Assembly (NCBI GenBank): GCA_003214235.1
Contig: QCLW01000004.1
Coordinates: 1-52,223 of the forward strand
Length of the DNA stretch: 52,223 nucleotides
Origin: Prochlorococcus sp. AG-418-F16
Lineage (GTDB): Bacteria > Cyanobacteriota > Cyanobacteriia > PCC-6307 > Cyanobiaceae
Direction: 5' to 3'
Under the pieces are notes generated by a model. That model was not told the origin of the DNA, made no database searches, and saw only the letters and a list, made by a program, of their open reading frames with translations. A program made the translations under genes and the position numbers. Of the stretch, positions 8,639 through 19,042 are shown piece by piece; position 1 is the stretch's first letter, and the number at the start of each line of letters is the position of its first letter.

Positions 8639-10053
8639 TTCATCCATTCAGTATGAAAACTACCTTCTTTATCAATTCTTTCGTAAGTATGAGAGCCAAA
8701 ACAATCTCTCATTGCCTGAACAAGATTCTGAGGAAGTCTATTTGTTCTATAACTATTCAAGTAATCTAAAGTACTAGATAGGCAGGGAACTGGTATGCCA
8801 GCCTTTGTAGATAAAGAAACTACATTAGCTAAGTTATCTAATCTTGTTGCAATTTCTTTATTGAACCAATCATCAAAAATTAAATTTTTAAGGTTAGGGT
8901 CCTTTTTATAAGCGTCTTGAATTTTACTTAATAACTTTGATCTAATTATGCAACCTCCTTTCCATATTTGAGCAATTGATGGCATATTAAGATCATAATT
9001 ATAGACAGACGATGCTTCTCTTAAGATATCCATCCCTTGGGCATAACTAGCTATAGTGGCAAGGACAACAGCATCAAATAAAGGTTTCATTCCATCTGAA
9101 ATATCTCCTAAATCGAAATCATCTATATCTTTGGATGGAATAGTTTTTTCAATTTCACTACGTTGATCTTTTAAAGAACTCATTACTCTGGCATTTAAAG
9201 AAGCATAAATAGTTGGAACTGAAACCCCAAGTTCTAAAGCACTTACAACAGTCCATAACCCAGTACCTTTCTGGCCAGCTTTATCCAATATTTTCTCCAC
9301 AACATCATCTCCAGTCATTTCATCTTTTGTATTTAGACAAATCTCTGTTATCTCAACAAGATAAGAAGCTAATTCATCAGTATTATTCCAAATACCAAAA
9401 ACCTCGGACATCTGCTGTCCATCCATACCTTTGACTCTCTTCATAAGGTCATAAGCTTCTGCGAGTATCTGCTCAATTCCATATTCGATGCCGTTATGAA
9501 CAGTTTTTACAAAATGGCCCGAACCGCCTGGTCCAACATATGCAACACATGGCCCATCTTCAACTTTGGCAGCCATTTTAGTTAATAAGCTTTCTATTGC
9601 ATCGTAAGAGGACTTAGTACCTCCTGGCATCATACTTGGCCCTTCAAGAGCACCTTTAGCTCCTCCGGAGACTCCCATACCTATGTATCCAAAACTTTTA
9701 CTTTCGAGAGTATTTACCCTTCTTTCTGTATCTTTGAATTGAGAATTACCACCATCAATTAATAAATCGCCTTCCTCAAGAAATCCAGAAATATTATCAA
9801 TAACAGCATCTGTTGCAGATCCAGCTTTAACCATCATTAAAATTCTTCTAGGTCTCTCAAGTTTATTAACAAATTCTTGAAGAGTTTTAGCTCCCTCTAT
9901 ATTCTTCCCTAACCCTCTACCTTCTAAAAATTCTGCCGTTTTTGAGTAAGTTCTATTAAAAACTACACTAGAAAATCCATTTCTTTCTGCATTTAGAACT
10001 AAATTCTCCCCCATGACACCAAGACCTATTAAACCAAAATGCGCCTTGGACAT
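8635..10053 (-). CDS. gnd: 6-phosphogluconate dehydrogenase (decarboxylating)
   Basis: Gnd oxidises and decarboxylates 6-phosphogluconate to ribulose-5-phosphate with NADP. It supplies NADPH and is important in the dark or under phage infection in marine cyanobacteria. Visible motifs are the Rossmann GLIGLGVMGENL near the N-terminus, DGGNSQFKDTERR, GVSGGAKGALEGPSMMPGG, the catalytic GHFVKTVHNGIEY, and the C-terminal DCFGSHTYERID. It is full length. I prefer the start at MSKAHFG (10053); an ATG two codons upstream (10059) is also in frame. It overlaps pgl. Confidence 0.96.
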   Translation of the reverse strand: MSKAHFGLIGLGVMGENLVLNAERNGFSSVVFNRTYSKTAEFLEGRGLGKNIEGAKTLQEFVNKLERPRRILMMVKAGSATDAVIDNISGFLEEGDLLIDGGNSQFKDTERRVNTLESKSFGYIGMGVSGGAKGALEGPSMMPGGTKSSYDAIESLLTKMAAKVEDGPCVAYVGPGGSGHFVKTVHNGIEYGIEQILAEAYDLMKRVKGMDGQQMSEVFGIWNNTDELASYLVEITEICLNTKDEMTGDDVVEKILDKAGQKGTGLWTVVSALELGVSVPTIYASLNARVMSSLKDQRSEIEKTIPSKDIDDFDLGDISDGMKPLFDAVVLATIASYAQGMDILREASSVYNYDLNMPSIAQIWKGGCIIRSKLLSKIQDAYKKDPNLKNLIFDDWFNKEIATRLDNLANVVSLSTKAGIPVPCLSSTLDYLNSYRTNRLPQNLVQAMRDCFGSHTYERIDKEGSFHTEWMK

Positions 10054-10149
10054 AAACAAATAAAAAACTCAATAAATACATTTTGACTACAACTCAACAA
10101 AATTGCTCAAAAAAAACACTTATGTCAGCGAAAAATGATCGAAAATTAT

Positions 10150-11445
10150 TTAAATTACAGTTCCGTTTGCAATAGTTGCATTTTTAACAACTACAACAAT
10201 TCCATTTCTTATGTAGAAACCTAATTCTGGCTTATCTGTTTCTTCCACTCGATCTTTATTAATAATCACGACATTGTCGCCTATCCTTGCGTTCTTATCA
10301 AGAATCGCTCTTTTTACAGTAGTACCTTGACCTACACCAAGTGGTGTTCCTCCTCCTTTTTTTAGTTCAATTCTTTCTTCTGGGGATTCAAAGAAATCCG
10401 CTCCCATTACTAAAGTGTCTTCAAGAATGGAGTCACTTTCAATCCTGCTTCTTACACCTAAAACACAATGCAAAATACTGCAAGACTTCAAGATTGTACC
10501 TTCACAGACTATTGAATCAGTAATTTGAGCGTCTACAAGCTTAGAGGGAGGGAGAAATCTAGGTCTTGTATAAATTGGAAATTTTTCATCATAAAAACTA
10601 AATGGGGGTTTAGGTTGTTCTGTTAACGCTAAATTTGACTCAAAGAATGCTCCAATGGTTCCTATATCTTCCCAATAATCATCGAATACATAACTTTTTA
10701 AAGTATCACCCCTTTTAAGAGCCTCAGGAATTATGTCCTTACCAAAATCTGTATAACTAGGAAATTTATTTAGAAGATTAAAAAGAGTATTTCTACTAAA
10801 AACGTAAATACCCATAGAGGCAAGATAAGGTTTTTCTGCTGCTGATTCCTTAGTTAATCCAAATTTTGAAGTATCAACAGCCATTGCCTTCAACTTATCT
10901 CCAGTAGGCTTTTCACTGAATTCTTTAATATTTCCTAAATTATCTGTTCTCATGAGGCCAAAACCTTCTGCTTGAGCTTCATCAACAGGTAACGCGGCAA
11001 CAGTTAAATCAGAACCATTATCTCTATGATGTTGAACGAATAAACTGTAATCCATTCTATAAAGTTGATCGCCTGACAATATTAAATACTCATCAACATC
11101 CCATTCTTGAAATAACCATTGGTATTTTCTTACAGCATCAGCAGTACCTTCAAACCACTTTGGACTATCAGGTGTTTGTTGAGCGGCCAAGACCTCCACA
11201 AATCCTTGACCAAAAGGTCCATTTAGATTATAAGTTCTTCCTATATGTCTATTAAGAGATGCACTATTGAACTGTGTCAATACGTACATTTTTTCAATAC
11301 CTGAATTAATACAATTACTAATTGGGATATCAATTAAACGATACTTTCCGGCTAATGGAACAGCAGGTTTCGCCCTCATTTTTGTTAAGGGGTAAAGTCT
11401 AGAACCTTTTCCTCCTCCGAGGATGATTGCCAACACACGCTTCAT
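10150..11445 (-). CDS. glgC: Glucose-1-phosphate adenylyltransferase (ADP-glucose pyrophosphorylase)
   Basis: GlgC makes ADP-glucose from glucose-1-phosphate and ATP, the committing step of glycogen synthesis. The 431 residues match cyanobacterial GlgC. Motifs: [14 protein letters not shown] near residue 8, [41 protein letters not shown], and [11 protein letters not shown]. The C-terminal part is a hexapeptide-type beta helix that carries the 3-phosphoglycerate activation site in cyanobacteria. It lies among carbon-metabolism genes on the minus strand. Confidence 0.97.
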   Translation of the reverse strand: MKRVLAIILGGGKGSRLYPLTKMRAKPAVPLAGKYRLIDIPISNCINSGIEKMYVLTQFNSASLNRHIGRTYNLNGPFGQGFVEVLAAQQTPDSPKWFEGTADAVRKYQWLFQEWDVDEYLILSGDQLYRMDYSLFVQHHRDNGSDLTVAALPVDEAQAEGFGLMRTDNLGNIKEFSEKPTGDKLKAMAVDTSKFGLTKESAAEKPYLASMGIYVFSRNTLFNLLNKFPSYTDFGKDIIPEALKRGDTLKSYVFDDYWEDIGTIGAFFESNLALTEQPKPPFSFYDEKFPIYTRPRFLPPSKLVDAQITDSIVCEGTILKSCSILHCVLGVRSRIESDSILEDTLVMGADFFESPEERIELKKGGGTPLGVGQGTTVKRAILDKNARIGDNVVIINKDRVEETDKPELGFYIRNGIVVVVKNATIANGTVI

Positions 11446-11573
11446 TCAATCTAATGGAGGTATATACAATTATTTAAAGTAACTGATTATGGGTAGATTT
11501 AGAAATAGGAATGGTCAGTTTACAAAGGTATTTCGAGAAATCACTTGAAAAACTTAATATAAATTCAGAAAAT

Positions 11574-12884
11574 TTAGCTATTTTTATCCTCTTCTACTAA
11601 AGAAAACAATTTTTCAACAATTTTTAAAGAAGCTTGTCTTTCTTCTCTTGATTGAGGACTTCTTAACTTAGTAACAGGTGTGTGAAGAATTTTATTGATA
11701 ATTCCTTTAGTAAGAGCTTCCACAACTTTTCTTTCTCGAGCGGAAAAATCTGGTCCCATCCTACTAAGTGCTTTTTGCAATTCCTCTTTTCTAATCAACT
11801 CCAAATCTGATCTAAGTTTATTAATTACTGGAACTGCCTCTAAACTTGCCCACCACTCAAGAAAAATGATTCTTTCATCTTCTACTAAAGATTCTGCTTC
11901 CTTTGCAATTTTCTGTCTAAATTCTTGATTTCTTGAAACTACCTCTTGTAAATCATCTACATCAAATGACTCTACAAATTGATGATTTTTAACATCATTA
12001 GATATATTTCTCGGTACACCTATATCAATAAATTTAAGTTTATTACTCAAATTTAATTTTTCTATTTTAGCGAGATCAATTATTGGCACTTCAGAAGCTG
12101 TACTAGTGAAAACAAGAGTAGATATTGATATATTTTTACCTAATTCGTTTAACCCTTCACAAACAATTTCTAAGTCTGGAAAGTCTACTGCAAGATTTAA
12201 TGCTCTATCAATATTTCTATTAACAAGATGGAGTTTATGACATCCTTTTGATTTTAGATGAGTGATTAAAAGCCTGCTCATTCGTCCAGCACCAACTACA
12301 AGAACTTTCTCTGATTCCAAACTAACAAGAGCATCTAACCCCTTTTCTTGTCCAATTTTTAATTGAGCAAGTTCTACTGCAGCTGAACTTATTGATACAG
12401 CTCCAGTTCCTAAATTTGTTTCGGATCTAACCTTTTTACCTGTACTAACAGATTGAGTTAATAATCTATTAAGAATAGGCCCAGTAGATTGATTCTCTTG
12501 ACCTAATCTCATCATTTTTTTTACCTGAGAAAGGATTTGCCCTTCGCCTAAAACGAGGCTATCGAGTCCTGCCGAAACTTTCATTAAATGCAAAACCGCA
12601 TCTTCTTGTTTAAAGCAAAAAAGATGCGGATTTAAATCCTCAAAGATAATTCCAGAATAATTTGAGATAAATTCTTTAATAGATGAAATTCCAGTATTTT
12701 TATCTTTTACAAGGGCATATATTTCTAACCTGTTACATGTACTTAAAATTGACACCTCTAAAACTTCAGAAAAAGCTTTTAAGGCTTTCAATGATTCTGT
12801 TATGGATTGGTCAGGAATACTTAACTTCTCACGCACTTCGACAGGTGCCGTGCGATGACTTAGTCCGACGACAACAATATGCAT
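11574..12884 (-). CDS. hemA: Glutamyl-tRNA reductase
   Basis: HemA reduces glutamyl-tRNA to glutamate-1-semialdehyde with NADPH, the first dedicated step of heme, bilin and chlorophyll synthesis. The N-terminal GLSHRTAPVEVREK and the catalytic Cys 50 (SILSTCNRLEIYAL) are clear. So are the GLDSLVLGEGQILSQVK segment, the nucleotide-binding VLVVGAGRMSRLL near residue 194, and a C-terminal helical dimerisation region. The 436-residue length is normal. It is 18 bases downstream of glpX on the same strand, so they may share a transcript. Confidence 0.97.
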   Translation of the reverse strand: MHIVVVGLSHRTAPVEVREKLSIPDQSITESLKALKAFSEVLEVSILSTCNRLEIYALVKDKNTGISSIKEFISNYSGIIFEDLNPHLFCFKQEDAVLHLMKVSAGLDSLVLGEGQILSQVKKMMRLGQENQSTGPILNRLLTQSVSTGKKVRSETNLGTGAVSISSAAVELAQLKIGQEKGLDALVSLESEKVLVVGAGRMSRLLITHLKSKGCHKLHLVNRNIDRALNLAVDFPDLEIVCEGLNELGKNISISTLVFTSTASEVPIIDLAKIEKLNLSNKLKFIDIGVPRNISNDVKNHQFVESFDVDDLQEVVSRNQEFRQKIAKEAESLVEDERIIFLEWWASLEAVPVINKLRSDLELIRKEELQKALSRMGPDFSARERKVVEALTKGIINKILHTPVTKLRSPQSREERQASLKIVEKLFSLVEEDKNS

Positions 12885-12902
12885 AAAATCAATTGTGAAT
12901 TA

Positions 12903-13904
12903 TTAAAGACTGATATTTTTTGCACCATCTTTTATGTGGACAGTATTTGTGAATCTTGCAGTACTATCCAATGTACTAATTACTAGGCTGCTTGTTCTAA
13001 CACAATCCCTTTCAAATTTAACTCCGTTAAATAATAATCCATCAGTTATTCCGCTTCCAGCGAAAACAACATTTTCTCCTGATGCCAGTTCATTAGCCTC
13101 ATAAATTTTATCTATATCTGTTATGCCCATTTCGTTTAAACGTTTTATATTTCCTTCTTTGGTGTAATCAGCCCATTCAGAAGTTTGAGCAATTGCTGGA
13201 TCATATACTAGTTGTCCCTGAAAATGTCCTCCTAAAGCTCTCATTGCGGCAGCTGAAATAACACCTTCTGGAGCCGCTCCTATACCCATCAAGCAATGTG
13301 TTCCAGTCCCAGCGAAACCACATGCTATAGCAGCTTGAACATCTCCATCAGAAATCGGTTGAACTTTTGCCCCACAGCCTCGAATCTCTTTAATTAAATC
13401 CTTATGCCTAGTTCTATCCATTACAACAACAGTGAGTTCATCAATAGAAAGATCCAAACAATCACTAAGAATCTTCAAGTTTTCAGTAGCAGAATTTCTA
13501 ATATCTACTTTCCCTTTCGCAGAAGGAGGGGCTGCTAATTTATTCATATAAAAATCAGGAGCATTAAAAAGACCACCGGTATCAGAAGCAGCTAAAACCG
13601 CCATAGAACCTCGTTGATTATTTGCACAAAGATTAGTTCCTTCACAAGGATCCACTGCAAAGTCAACCCCTGGACCACTTCCGCTCCCTACCTCTTCACC
13701 TATATAAAGCATAGGAGCTTCATCTCTTTCACCTTCTCCAATAACAATTTTTCCTTTCATTTCAATTTTGCCCATTCGCAATCTCATTGCTTCAACAGCT
13801 GCAGCATCAGCTTCATCTTTTTGACCAAGTCCTGTAAGTTTTGCTGAGGCAATTGCTGCTTGCTCGACGACTTCGAGAATTTCTTGAATTAAAGTTTGAT
13901 TCAC
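12903..13904 (-). CDS. glpX: Class II fructose-1,6-bisphosphatase / sedoheptulose-1,7-bisphosphatase
   Basis: This GlpX-type phosphatase dephosphorylates both fructose- and sedoheptulose-bisphosphate in the cyanobacterial Calvin cycle. The 333 residues show [18 protein letters not shown] at 57-73, the metal-binding [13 protein letters not shown] at 81-93 (DPIEGT in many relatives), [22 protein letters not shown] and [15 protein letters not shown]. The cysteines in the DPCEGTNLC segment are typical of the cyanobacterial F/SBPase form. It lies upstream of hemA, and its promoter region faces rpe. Confidence 0.96.
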   Translation of the reverse strand: MNQTLIQEILEVVEQAAIASAKLTGLGQKDEADAAAVEAMRLRMGKIEMKGKIVIGEGERDEAPMLYIGEEVGSGSGPGVDFAVDPCEGTNLCANNQRGSMAVLAASDTGGLFNAPDFYMNKLAAPPSAKGKVDIRNSATENLKILSDCLDLSIDELTVVVMDRTRHKDLIKEIRGCGAKVQPISDGDVQAAIACGFAGTGTHCLMGIGAAPEGVISAAAMRALGGHFQGQLVYDPAIAQTSEWADYTKEGNIKRLNEMGITDIDKIYEANELASGENVVFAGSGITDGLLFNGVKFERDCVRTSSLVISTLDSTARFTNTVHIKDGAKNISL

Positions 13905-14091
13905 AATTAAATTTTTGAGGATTTTCTAAAAGGTTTTGAGTATAATCTCATAAAAAATGTCATTTTTTTGAGAATTATTATGCTAATAAGCTTTTTTTAA
14001 CTCTTTACAGGTGTTACTTTATCAGGCCGTGACTTGAAATTAGGAATAAACAACTAAATATAGTATCTTTATTAAATATTTTAAAAATTAA
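13905..14091. promoter_or_regulatory. Divergent promoter region of glpX and rpe
   Basis: This 187-base gene-free stretch separates the two Calvin-cycle genes. On the minus strand TATACT (13939-13944) is a plausible -10 box for glpX; on the plus strand TATAGT (14059-14064) lies 28 bases before rpe. An A/T-run inverted repeat is centred near 13960. No transcription-factor site can be named. Confidence 0.4.
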
Positions 14092-14850
14092 ATGTCTGAG
14101 TCAAACCAAACAAATTTAGCTGGTGTTAATAGGCCAATTCAAATAATTCCCTCTGTTTTACCAGCAGATTGGGCAAATATGGGTGCGTGTGTGAAAGAAC
14201 TCGAAGAAGCTGGAGTAGACAGAATTCAATTTGATGTAATGGATGGAAATTTCGTACCAAATCTTACCTTCGGTCCTGAAATGATTGCTGCATGCAGGAA
14301 ATATTGCAATGTCCCTTTTGAAACTCAATTAATGGTGAGCCAATACAATTGTGAAACAATGCTTGAATCTTATGTAAACGCTACAAAAGGAACTAATGGT
14401 GAACCAGGAGTTGTAATAGCTCATGCCGAAGCAAATATTCATCTGCATAGAGTTCTTGGAAAAATAAGAGACCTAGGAGGATCCCCATCTGTTGCGTTAA
14501 ATCCTCATACCCCATTTGAAATAATTGAGAATATTATGGATATGGTTGATCATGTTTTGATTATGACAGTTAATCCAGGCTTTGGTGGACAAGCTTATAT
14601 CCCAACAATGCTTAGTAAAATCAGAAAAATAAGAAACTTTATTATCGAAAAAAACTTAAATATAGACATTGAAGTTGATGGGGGCATAAAAGCAAATTGG
14701 ACTATTTCACAATGTGCTGATGCTGGGGCTAATTGTTTTATTGCAGGTAGTGGAATGTTTGCTTACCCAACATTAAAAGAGGGCTGTGATGACTTAAGAA
14801 AAGTTGCACAAGAAGCACAAAATGGGAAAGTACTTTCAGAACCTCAATAA
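14092..14850 (+). CDS. rpe: Ribulose-phosphate 3-epimerase
   Basis: Rpe interconverts ribulose-5-phosphate and xylulose-5-phosphate, shared by the Calvin cycle and pentose phosphate pathway. It is a TIM barrel with the expected signatures: IIPSVLPADWANMG, IQFDVMDGNFVPNLTFGP, VLIMTVNPGFGGQAY and IDIEVDGGIKANW. At 252 residues it is a little longer than many bacterial forms because of N- and C-terminal extensions. It is transcribed away from glpX. Confidence 0.97.
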   Translation: MSESNQTNLAGVNRPIQIIPSVLPADWANMGACVKELEEAGVDRIQFDVMDGNFVPNLTFGPEMIAACRKYCNVPFETQLMVSQYNCETMLESYVNATKGTNGEPGVVIAHAEANIHLHRVLGKIRDLGGSPSVALNPHTPFEIIENIMDMVDHVLIMTVNPGFGGQAYIPTMLSKIRKIRNFIIEKNLNIDIEVDGGIKANWTISQCADAGANCFIAGSGMFAYPTLKEGCDDLRKVAQEAQNGKVLSEPQ

Positions 14851-14870
14851 ATTTTGTAGGAGATTAAAAA

Positions 14871-15800
14871 TCATCCAAATATCCAGCCATAACTATGTAA
14901 ACCTATACCTAAAAAATTAACTCCTAAATAACATACTAAGACCACTAAGAAACCTGTTGATGCTAATAATGCGGGTCTTCGTCCTTGCCAACCTTTACTA
15001 ATTCTCATATGCAAATAAGCAGCATAAAACAACCATGAGATAAATGCCCATGTTTCTTTTGGATCCCAACTCCACCATGTCCCCCATGCCTCATTAGCCC
15101 AAACTGCACCTGAAATCAAACCGAGAGTTAAAAGAACAAAACCTATTAAGATAGAACGATAACTTAATGTATCTAATTCTTCTGAATGAGAAAATTCAAT
15201 AGGATCAACCAAATCATTTAAAGGATAGTTGTTAGATATTTTGAACCCTCCAATACCTGTAGAACTACTTCTAATTTGAAGAGGTTTGTTTTTATTAACG
15301 AACAAAACAGAAGCTGAAAGTAAAGAACCTATTATTAATGCTGCATAACTAAGCATTACTACACTTACATGCATTATTAACCAACTAGATCTTAAGGCTG
15401 GAACCAAGCTGGAGGATAATTTCAACTCGTCAGGCAAAACAAAACAAGCAAAAGCCACAGTAAGCAACTCAATAGGTATTGCAATTGATTGTATTATTGG
15501 AGATTGGTATTCCCTTTCAATTAATAGTTGTCCCATTGAGATCCCCCAAGCAAGGAAATAGAGAGATTCATACAAATTACTAATTGGGAAATGTCCAGAA
15601 ATTGACCACCTAAAAATTAACTGTAAAGTTATAAAAACATTCACTAAAATAGTAAGTATTCTTACAATAGAAGAGGATTTCTTTGTGAAAGCGGCACCTA
15701 AAGATATTGGAAAATTAACTAATAAAATATAAAAAACTAAAAGACCCAAGACTGATACTGGATCATTTATTAAATTTTTAAAAATATTATCTAATATCAT
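14871..15800 (-). CDS. ccsA: Cytochrome c biogenesis protein CcsA (heme handling, system II)
   Basis: CcsA, with Ccs1, moves heme across the thylakoid/plasma membrane and attaches it to c-type cytochromes. The 309-residue protein has about eight hydrophobic spans and the diagnostic tryptophan-rich heme motif WGTWWSWDPKETWAFISWL in its second half. Conserved histidines flank it (for example MHVSVVMLSYAAL and GLHSYGWIFG at the end). It converges on rpe with a gap of about 20 bases. Confidence 0.95.
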   Translation of the reverse strand: MILDNIFKNLINDPVSVLGLLVFYILLVNFPISLGAAFTKKSSSIVRILTILVNVFITLQLIFRWSISGHFPISNLYESLYFLAWGISMGQLLIEREYQSPIIQSIAIPIELLTVAFACFVLPDELKLSSSLVPALRSSWLIMHVSVVMLSYAALIIGSLLSASVLFVNKNKPLQIRSSSTGIGGFKISNNYPLNDLVDPIEFSHSEELDTLSYRSILIGFVLLTLGLISGAVWANEAWGTWWSWDPKETWAFISWLFYAAYLHMRISKGWQGRRPALLASTGFLVVLVCYLGVNFLGIGLHSYGWIFG

Positions 15801-15913
15801 TTCTAGAAATTTAAGCCAGTTTTAACGTTTAACGACAACCAAATAATAATTTAAAACACTCTAATTTAGTAAATCTTTAATAATTAAGTTTTTATTTATG
15901 TTTAATAAGGATT

Positions 15914-16642
15914 CTAAAGTTTAAAATCATTTCCAAGATAATACTTCTTGACTATTGGATTATCTGCTAATTCACTTGATGATCCGTAAGCTAAAATTTT
16001 TCCTTCACTTAAAACATATGACTTGTTAGTAATTAAAAGGGTTTCCCTCACATTATGGTCTGTGATAAGAATCCCTACACCACCACTACTTAAAGTAAGA
16101 ATTAGTTTCTTTAAATCATTAACAGCTAGAGGATCGATTCCCGCAAATGGTTCGTCTAATAATAAATATTTAGGCCCTTTTCTACCTACAGAGAGAGCTC
16201 TTGCTATTTCACACCTCCTTCTCTCTCCTCCTGAAAGTTGATAACCATAATTATCTACAAACTTATTCAAATTAAATTCATTGATTAATTGTTCTCTTCT
16301 ATTTCTAATTGCCGCTGAACTAAAAGATGAATTCTGCAAAGCCAAATCTATATTTTCCTTAACAGTGAGTTCTCTGAATATACTCGCCTCCTGAGTTAAA
16401 TAACCCAACCCAAGTCTTGATCTGATTGGGAGCGGTAAATTAGTTATATTTTTACCATTCATTAAAACTTGACCTTTATCAGGTCTAATATTCCCAACCG
16501 CAAGATTAAAAGTAGTAGTTTTCCCTGCACCATTAGGTCCCATCAAGCCTACAACTTCCCCTGGATTTACAGTAATAGAAACATTATTTACGATTAATCT
16601 TTCTTTGATTGAAAGGGATACATTTTGAATTCTTAAGTTCAT
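15914..16642 (-). CDS. lptB: ABC transporter ATPase LptB (lipopolysaccharide export)
   Basis: This ATPase likely powers the LptFG complex that moves lipopolysaccharide to the outer membrane. Motifs in order: Walker A GPNGAGKTT near residue 35, Q-loop YLTQEAS, signature LSGGERRRCEIARAL, Walker B YLLLDEPFAGIDP and the switch His in LITDHNVRETL. The D-N-V-R-E-T element and the FAGIDP run are typical of LptB rather than LivF/LivG. LptF and LptG are not in the window. Confidence 0.92.
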   Translation of the reverse strand: MNLRIQNVSLSIKERLIVNNVSITVNPGEVVGLMGPNGAGKTTTFNLAVGNIRPDKGQVLMNGKNITNLPLPIRSRLGLGYLTQEASIFRELTVKENIDLALQNSSFSSAAIRNRREQLINEFNLNKFVDNYGYQLSGGERRRCEIARALSVGRKGPKYLLLDEPFAGIDPLAVNDLKKLILTLSSGGVGILITDHNVRETLLITNKSYVLSEGKILAYGSSSELADNPIVKKYYLGNDFKL

Positions 16643-16736
16643 CTTTCTTTAGAATAATTAATTATTATGTTTTCTTGAAAAAAGAATGAGATAAAAAATA
16701 AAAAGAAAATCATAGATAAAAAGAGATTAATATTGA

Positions 16737-17105
16737 TTAAATAGGTTTCAAGAAAGGCTTATCATTCTTATTTAAAGTCTCTTTGTATTGTAACTTCCTC
16801 AATAAATCTTCCAAACATTGGCAGAATAATTCTAGATCAATACCTAAATTAATCTTGGTTCTAGATTTTATTCTCCCTAAGCCTTCTCCAAGTAAAATAG
16901 TAGCTCCATTTAAATTACCCTTACTTAAATGAAATTGGGAAACGGATACTTGTAATATTCCCTGAATAACTTGTCTCTCATCACCATCAACAGAATTCCA
17001 AATTTCTTCAAAAGCATCATGGGCCTCATACCATTCATGCTTATTAAAAAGATTTAAAGCAATAAAAAGAGATTCATGATAACTTTTTGTACTTTCTTCA
17101 TTCAT
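16737..17105 (-). CDS. DUF309 domain protein
   Basis: This 122-residue helical protein has the DUF309 signature: FNKHEWYEAHDAFEEIWN near residues 18-35, followed by QVIQGILQVSVSQFHLSKGN and GATILLGEGLGRI. The conserved His, Glu and Trp residues could line a pocket, but no biochemical role is established. Its start lies 11 bases after the typA stop on the same strand, so it is probably the second gene of that transcript. Confidence 0.85.
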   Translation of the reverse strand: MNEESTKSYHESLFIALNLFNKHEWYEAHDAFEEIWNSVDGDERQVIQGILQVSVSQFHLSKGNLNGATILLGEGLGRIKSRTKINLGIDLELFCQCLEDLLRKLQYKETLNKNDKPFLKPI

Positions 17106-17116
17106 GAAATTAATTA

Positions 17117-18913
17117 TTAATATTTTTTCTTCTTATCTATTTTTCGCATTCTTATAGAATCTGGTGTTACCTCCAGCATTTCATCAGGGCCAATATATTC
17201 GAGTGCTCTTTCAAGGGTAATATCCACAGGTGATTGCAAAGTATCAAGTTCTTCTGCCCCTGCAGACCTCATATTAGTCAGCTGTTTAGTTTTACATATA
17301 TTTAACTCAAGATCTTGAGGTCTGTTATTCTCTCCAATTATCATTCCCTTGTAAACTTTAACTCCAGGTTTAATAAAATAAACTCCTCTATCTTCTGCAT
17401 TCTTTAAAGCATAAAATGTTGCCACACCCTCCTCAAAAGCAATAAGAACTCCATTTCTCCTGGTTTCAAAATCTCCTGTTTTAGGTTTATATTCATAAAA
17501 GGAGTGACTCATAATACCTTCACCTCTTGTAATCCTTACAAATTCGCCACGAAATCCAATTAGACCTCTTGATGGAACAAGGAACTCTAATTGAGTTCTC
17601 CCATCTGAACTTGTCTGCATATTTTTCATCTCTGACTTTCTCGATCCAAGTTTCTCGATACATGAACCAACAGAGGCTTCAGGTACATCTAAAACCAAAG
17701 TCTCTATAGGCTCACATACAACATTATCAATTTCTCTAAAAATTACTTGAGGTTGTGAGATTTGAAATTCAAAACCCTCTCTTCTCATAGTTTCAATCAA
17801 AATGCCTAAATGTAATTCTCCTCTTCCAGAGACTGAAAATCTGTCAGGAGAATCAGTTTCTTCAACCCTGAGGGCAACATTAGTTAAAAGTTCCCTCTCT
17901 AATCTATTTTTTAATTGTCTGCTAGTAACAAATTTTCCTTCTTTGCCAGCGAATGGAGAATCGTTTACAACAAAAGTCATATTTAAGGTGGGTTCATCAA
18001 CTTTGATTAAAGGTAGAGGATGAGGAGAATCTGGACATGCTATAGTCTCGCCAATATTGACATCATCAAAACCAGAAATAGCAACGATATCTCCTGCAAA
18101 TGCTTCATTAATATCAATTCTTTGCAATCCTTCGAATCCTAATAGTTTACTAACCTTGCCCTTAATAGTTTTTCCGTTTTCTTTAATTAAACTAGCTTGT
18201 TGACCATTTCTTATAGTTCCATTATGAATCTTTCCTATCACAATTCTGCCTAAAAAATCAGAATAATCCAAAGTAGTAATTTGTAGCTGAAGAGGTTTTT
18301 TTGAATCGCCTACTGGAGGTGGTACGTGTCGGAGGATAGCTTCAAAAAGAGGCATCATATTATCACTACTAGATTCCATCTCTTCTTTTGCAAAACCTGA
18401 TAGGCCGCTCCCAAAAAGATACGGGAAATCACATTGATCATCATCAGCTCCTAATTCTAAAAACAAATCAAGAACCTTATCAATTGCTATTTCTGGGACA
18501 ACTCTTGGTCTATCAATTTTATTTACAAAGACGATAGGTCTAAGTCCTTTTTCTAATGCTTTTTTCAAAACAAATCTTGTTTGAGGCATTGGCCCCTCAT
18601 TTGCATCAACAATCAGCAAACAACCATCAACCATTCCCAAAACCCTCTCGACTTCTCCTCCGAAATCAGCATGTCCAGGAGTATCTATAATATTAATTCT
18701 GGTGTCTTTATAGTTAACTGCAGTATTTTTTGAGAGTATTGTTATTCCTCGTTCTCTTTCTAAATCATTCGAATCCATTACACATGTAGGAATAACTTCA
18801 TTATCTCTAAATATTCCTGATTGCGATAACAATGCGTCCACAAGAGTTGTCTTCCCATGATCTACATGAGCAATAATTGCAACATTTCTAATTTCTTTTT
18901 TTGAAGATGACAT
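17117..18913 (-). CDS. typA: Translational GTPase TypA/BipA
   Basis: TypA is a ribosome-binding GTPase related to EF-G and LepA, linked to ribosome assembly and stress growth. The 598 residues show G1 [15 protein letters not shown] near 15-29, G2 [11 protein letters not shown]3 [17 protein letters not shown]4 NKIDRP, and the TypA-specific C-terminal region with [18 protein letters not shown]. Domain order (G, beta barrel, EF-G III/V-like, C-terminal domain) is complete. Confidence 0.96.
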   Translation of the reverse strand: MSSSKKEIRNVAIIAHVDHGKTTLVDALLSQSGIFRDNEVIPTCVMDSNDLERERGITILSKNTAVNYKDTRINIIDTPGHADFGGEVERVLGMVDGCLLIVDANEGPMPQTRFVLKKALEKGLRPIVFVNKIDRPRVVPEIAIDKVLDLFLELGADDDQCDFPYLFGSGLSGFAKEEMESSSDNMMPLFEAILRHVPPPVGDSKKPLQLQITTLDYSDFLGRIVIGKIHNGTIRNGQQASLIKENGKTIKGKVSKLLGFEGLQRIDINEAFAGDIVAISGFDDVNIGETIACPDSPHPLPLIKVDEPTLNMTFVVNDSPFAGKEGKFVTSRQLKNRLERELLTNVALRVEETDSPDRFSVSGRGELHLGILIETMRREGFEFQISQPQVIFREIDNVVCEPIETLVLDVPEASVGSCIEKLGSRKSEMKNMQTSSDGRTQLEFLVPSRGLIGFRGEFVRITRGEGIMSHSFYEYKPKTGDFETRRNGVLIAFEEGVATFYALKNAEDRGVYFIKPGVKVYKGMIIGENNRPQDLELNICKTKQLTNMRSAGAEELDTLQSPVDITLERALEYIGPDEMLEVTPDSIRMRKIDKKKKY

Positions 18914-19042
18914 TTATAAAATTTATATAAATAGTTGATTGACTACATTAAGGCTAACTCAAAGAATGCTTATTATGAGAATTTTATCTTTAAGACTTCG
19001 AAAAAGACAATCATAATGAATAATTTAATCAATCACTAAGAT

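Noticed and set aside
11485..11540. Short frames between glgC and hemA on the plus strand
   Set aside because: They are 19-29 codons, overlap the hemA end and show no conserved feature.
16653..16666. AATAATTAATTATT palindrome upstream of lptB
   Set aside because: A/T-only palindromes are expected by chance in DNA this AT-rich, and no second copy or regulator supports it.
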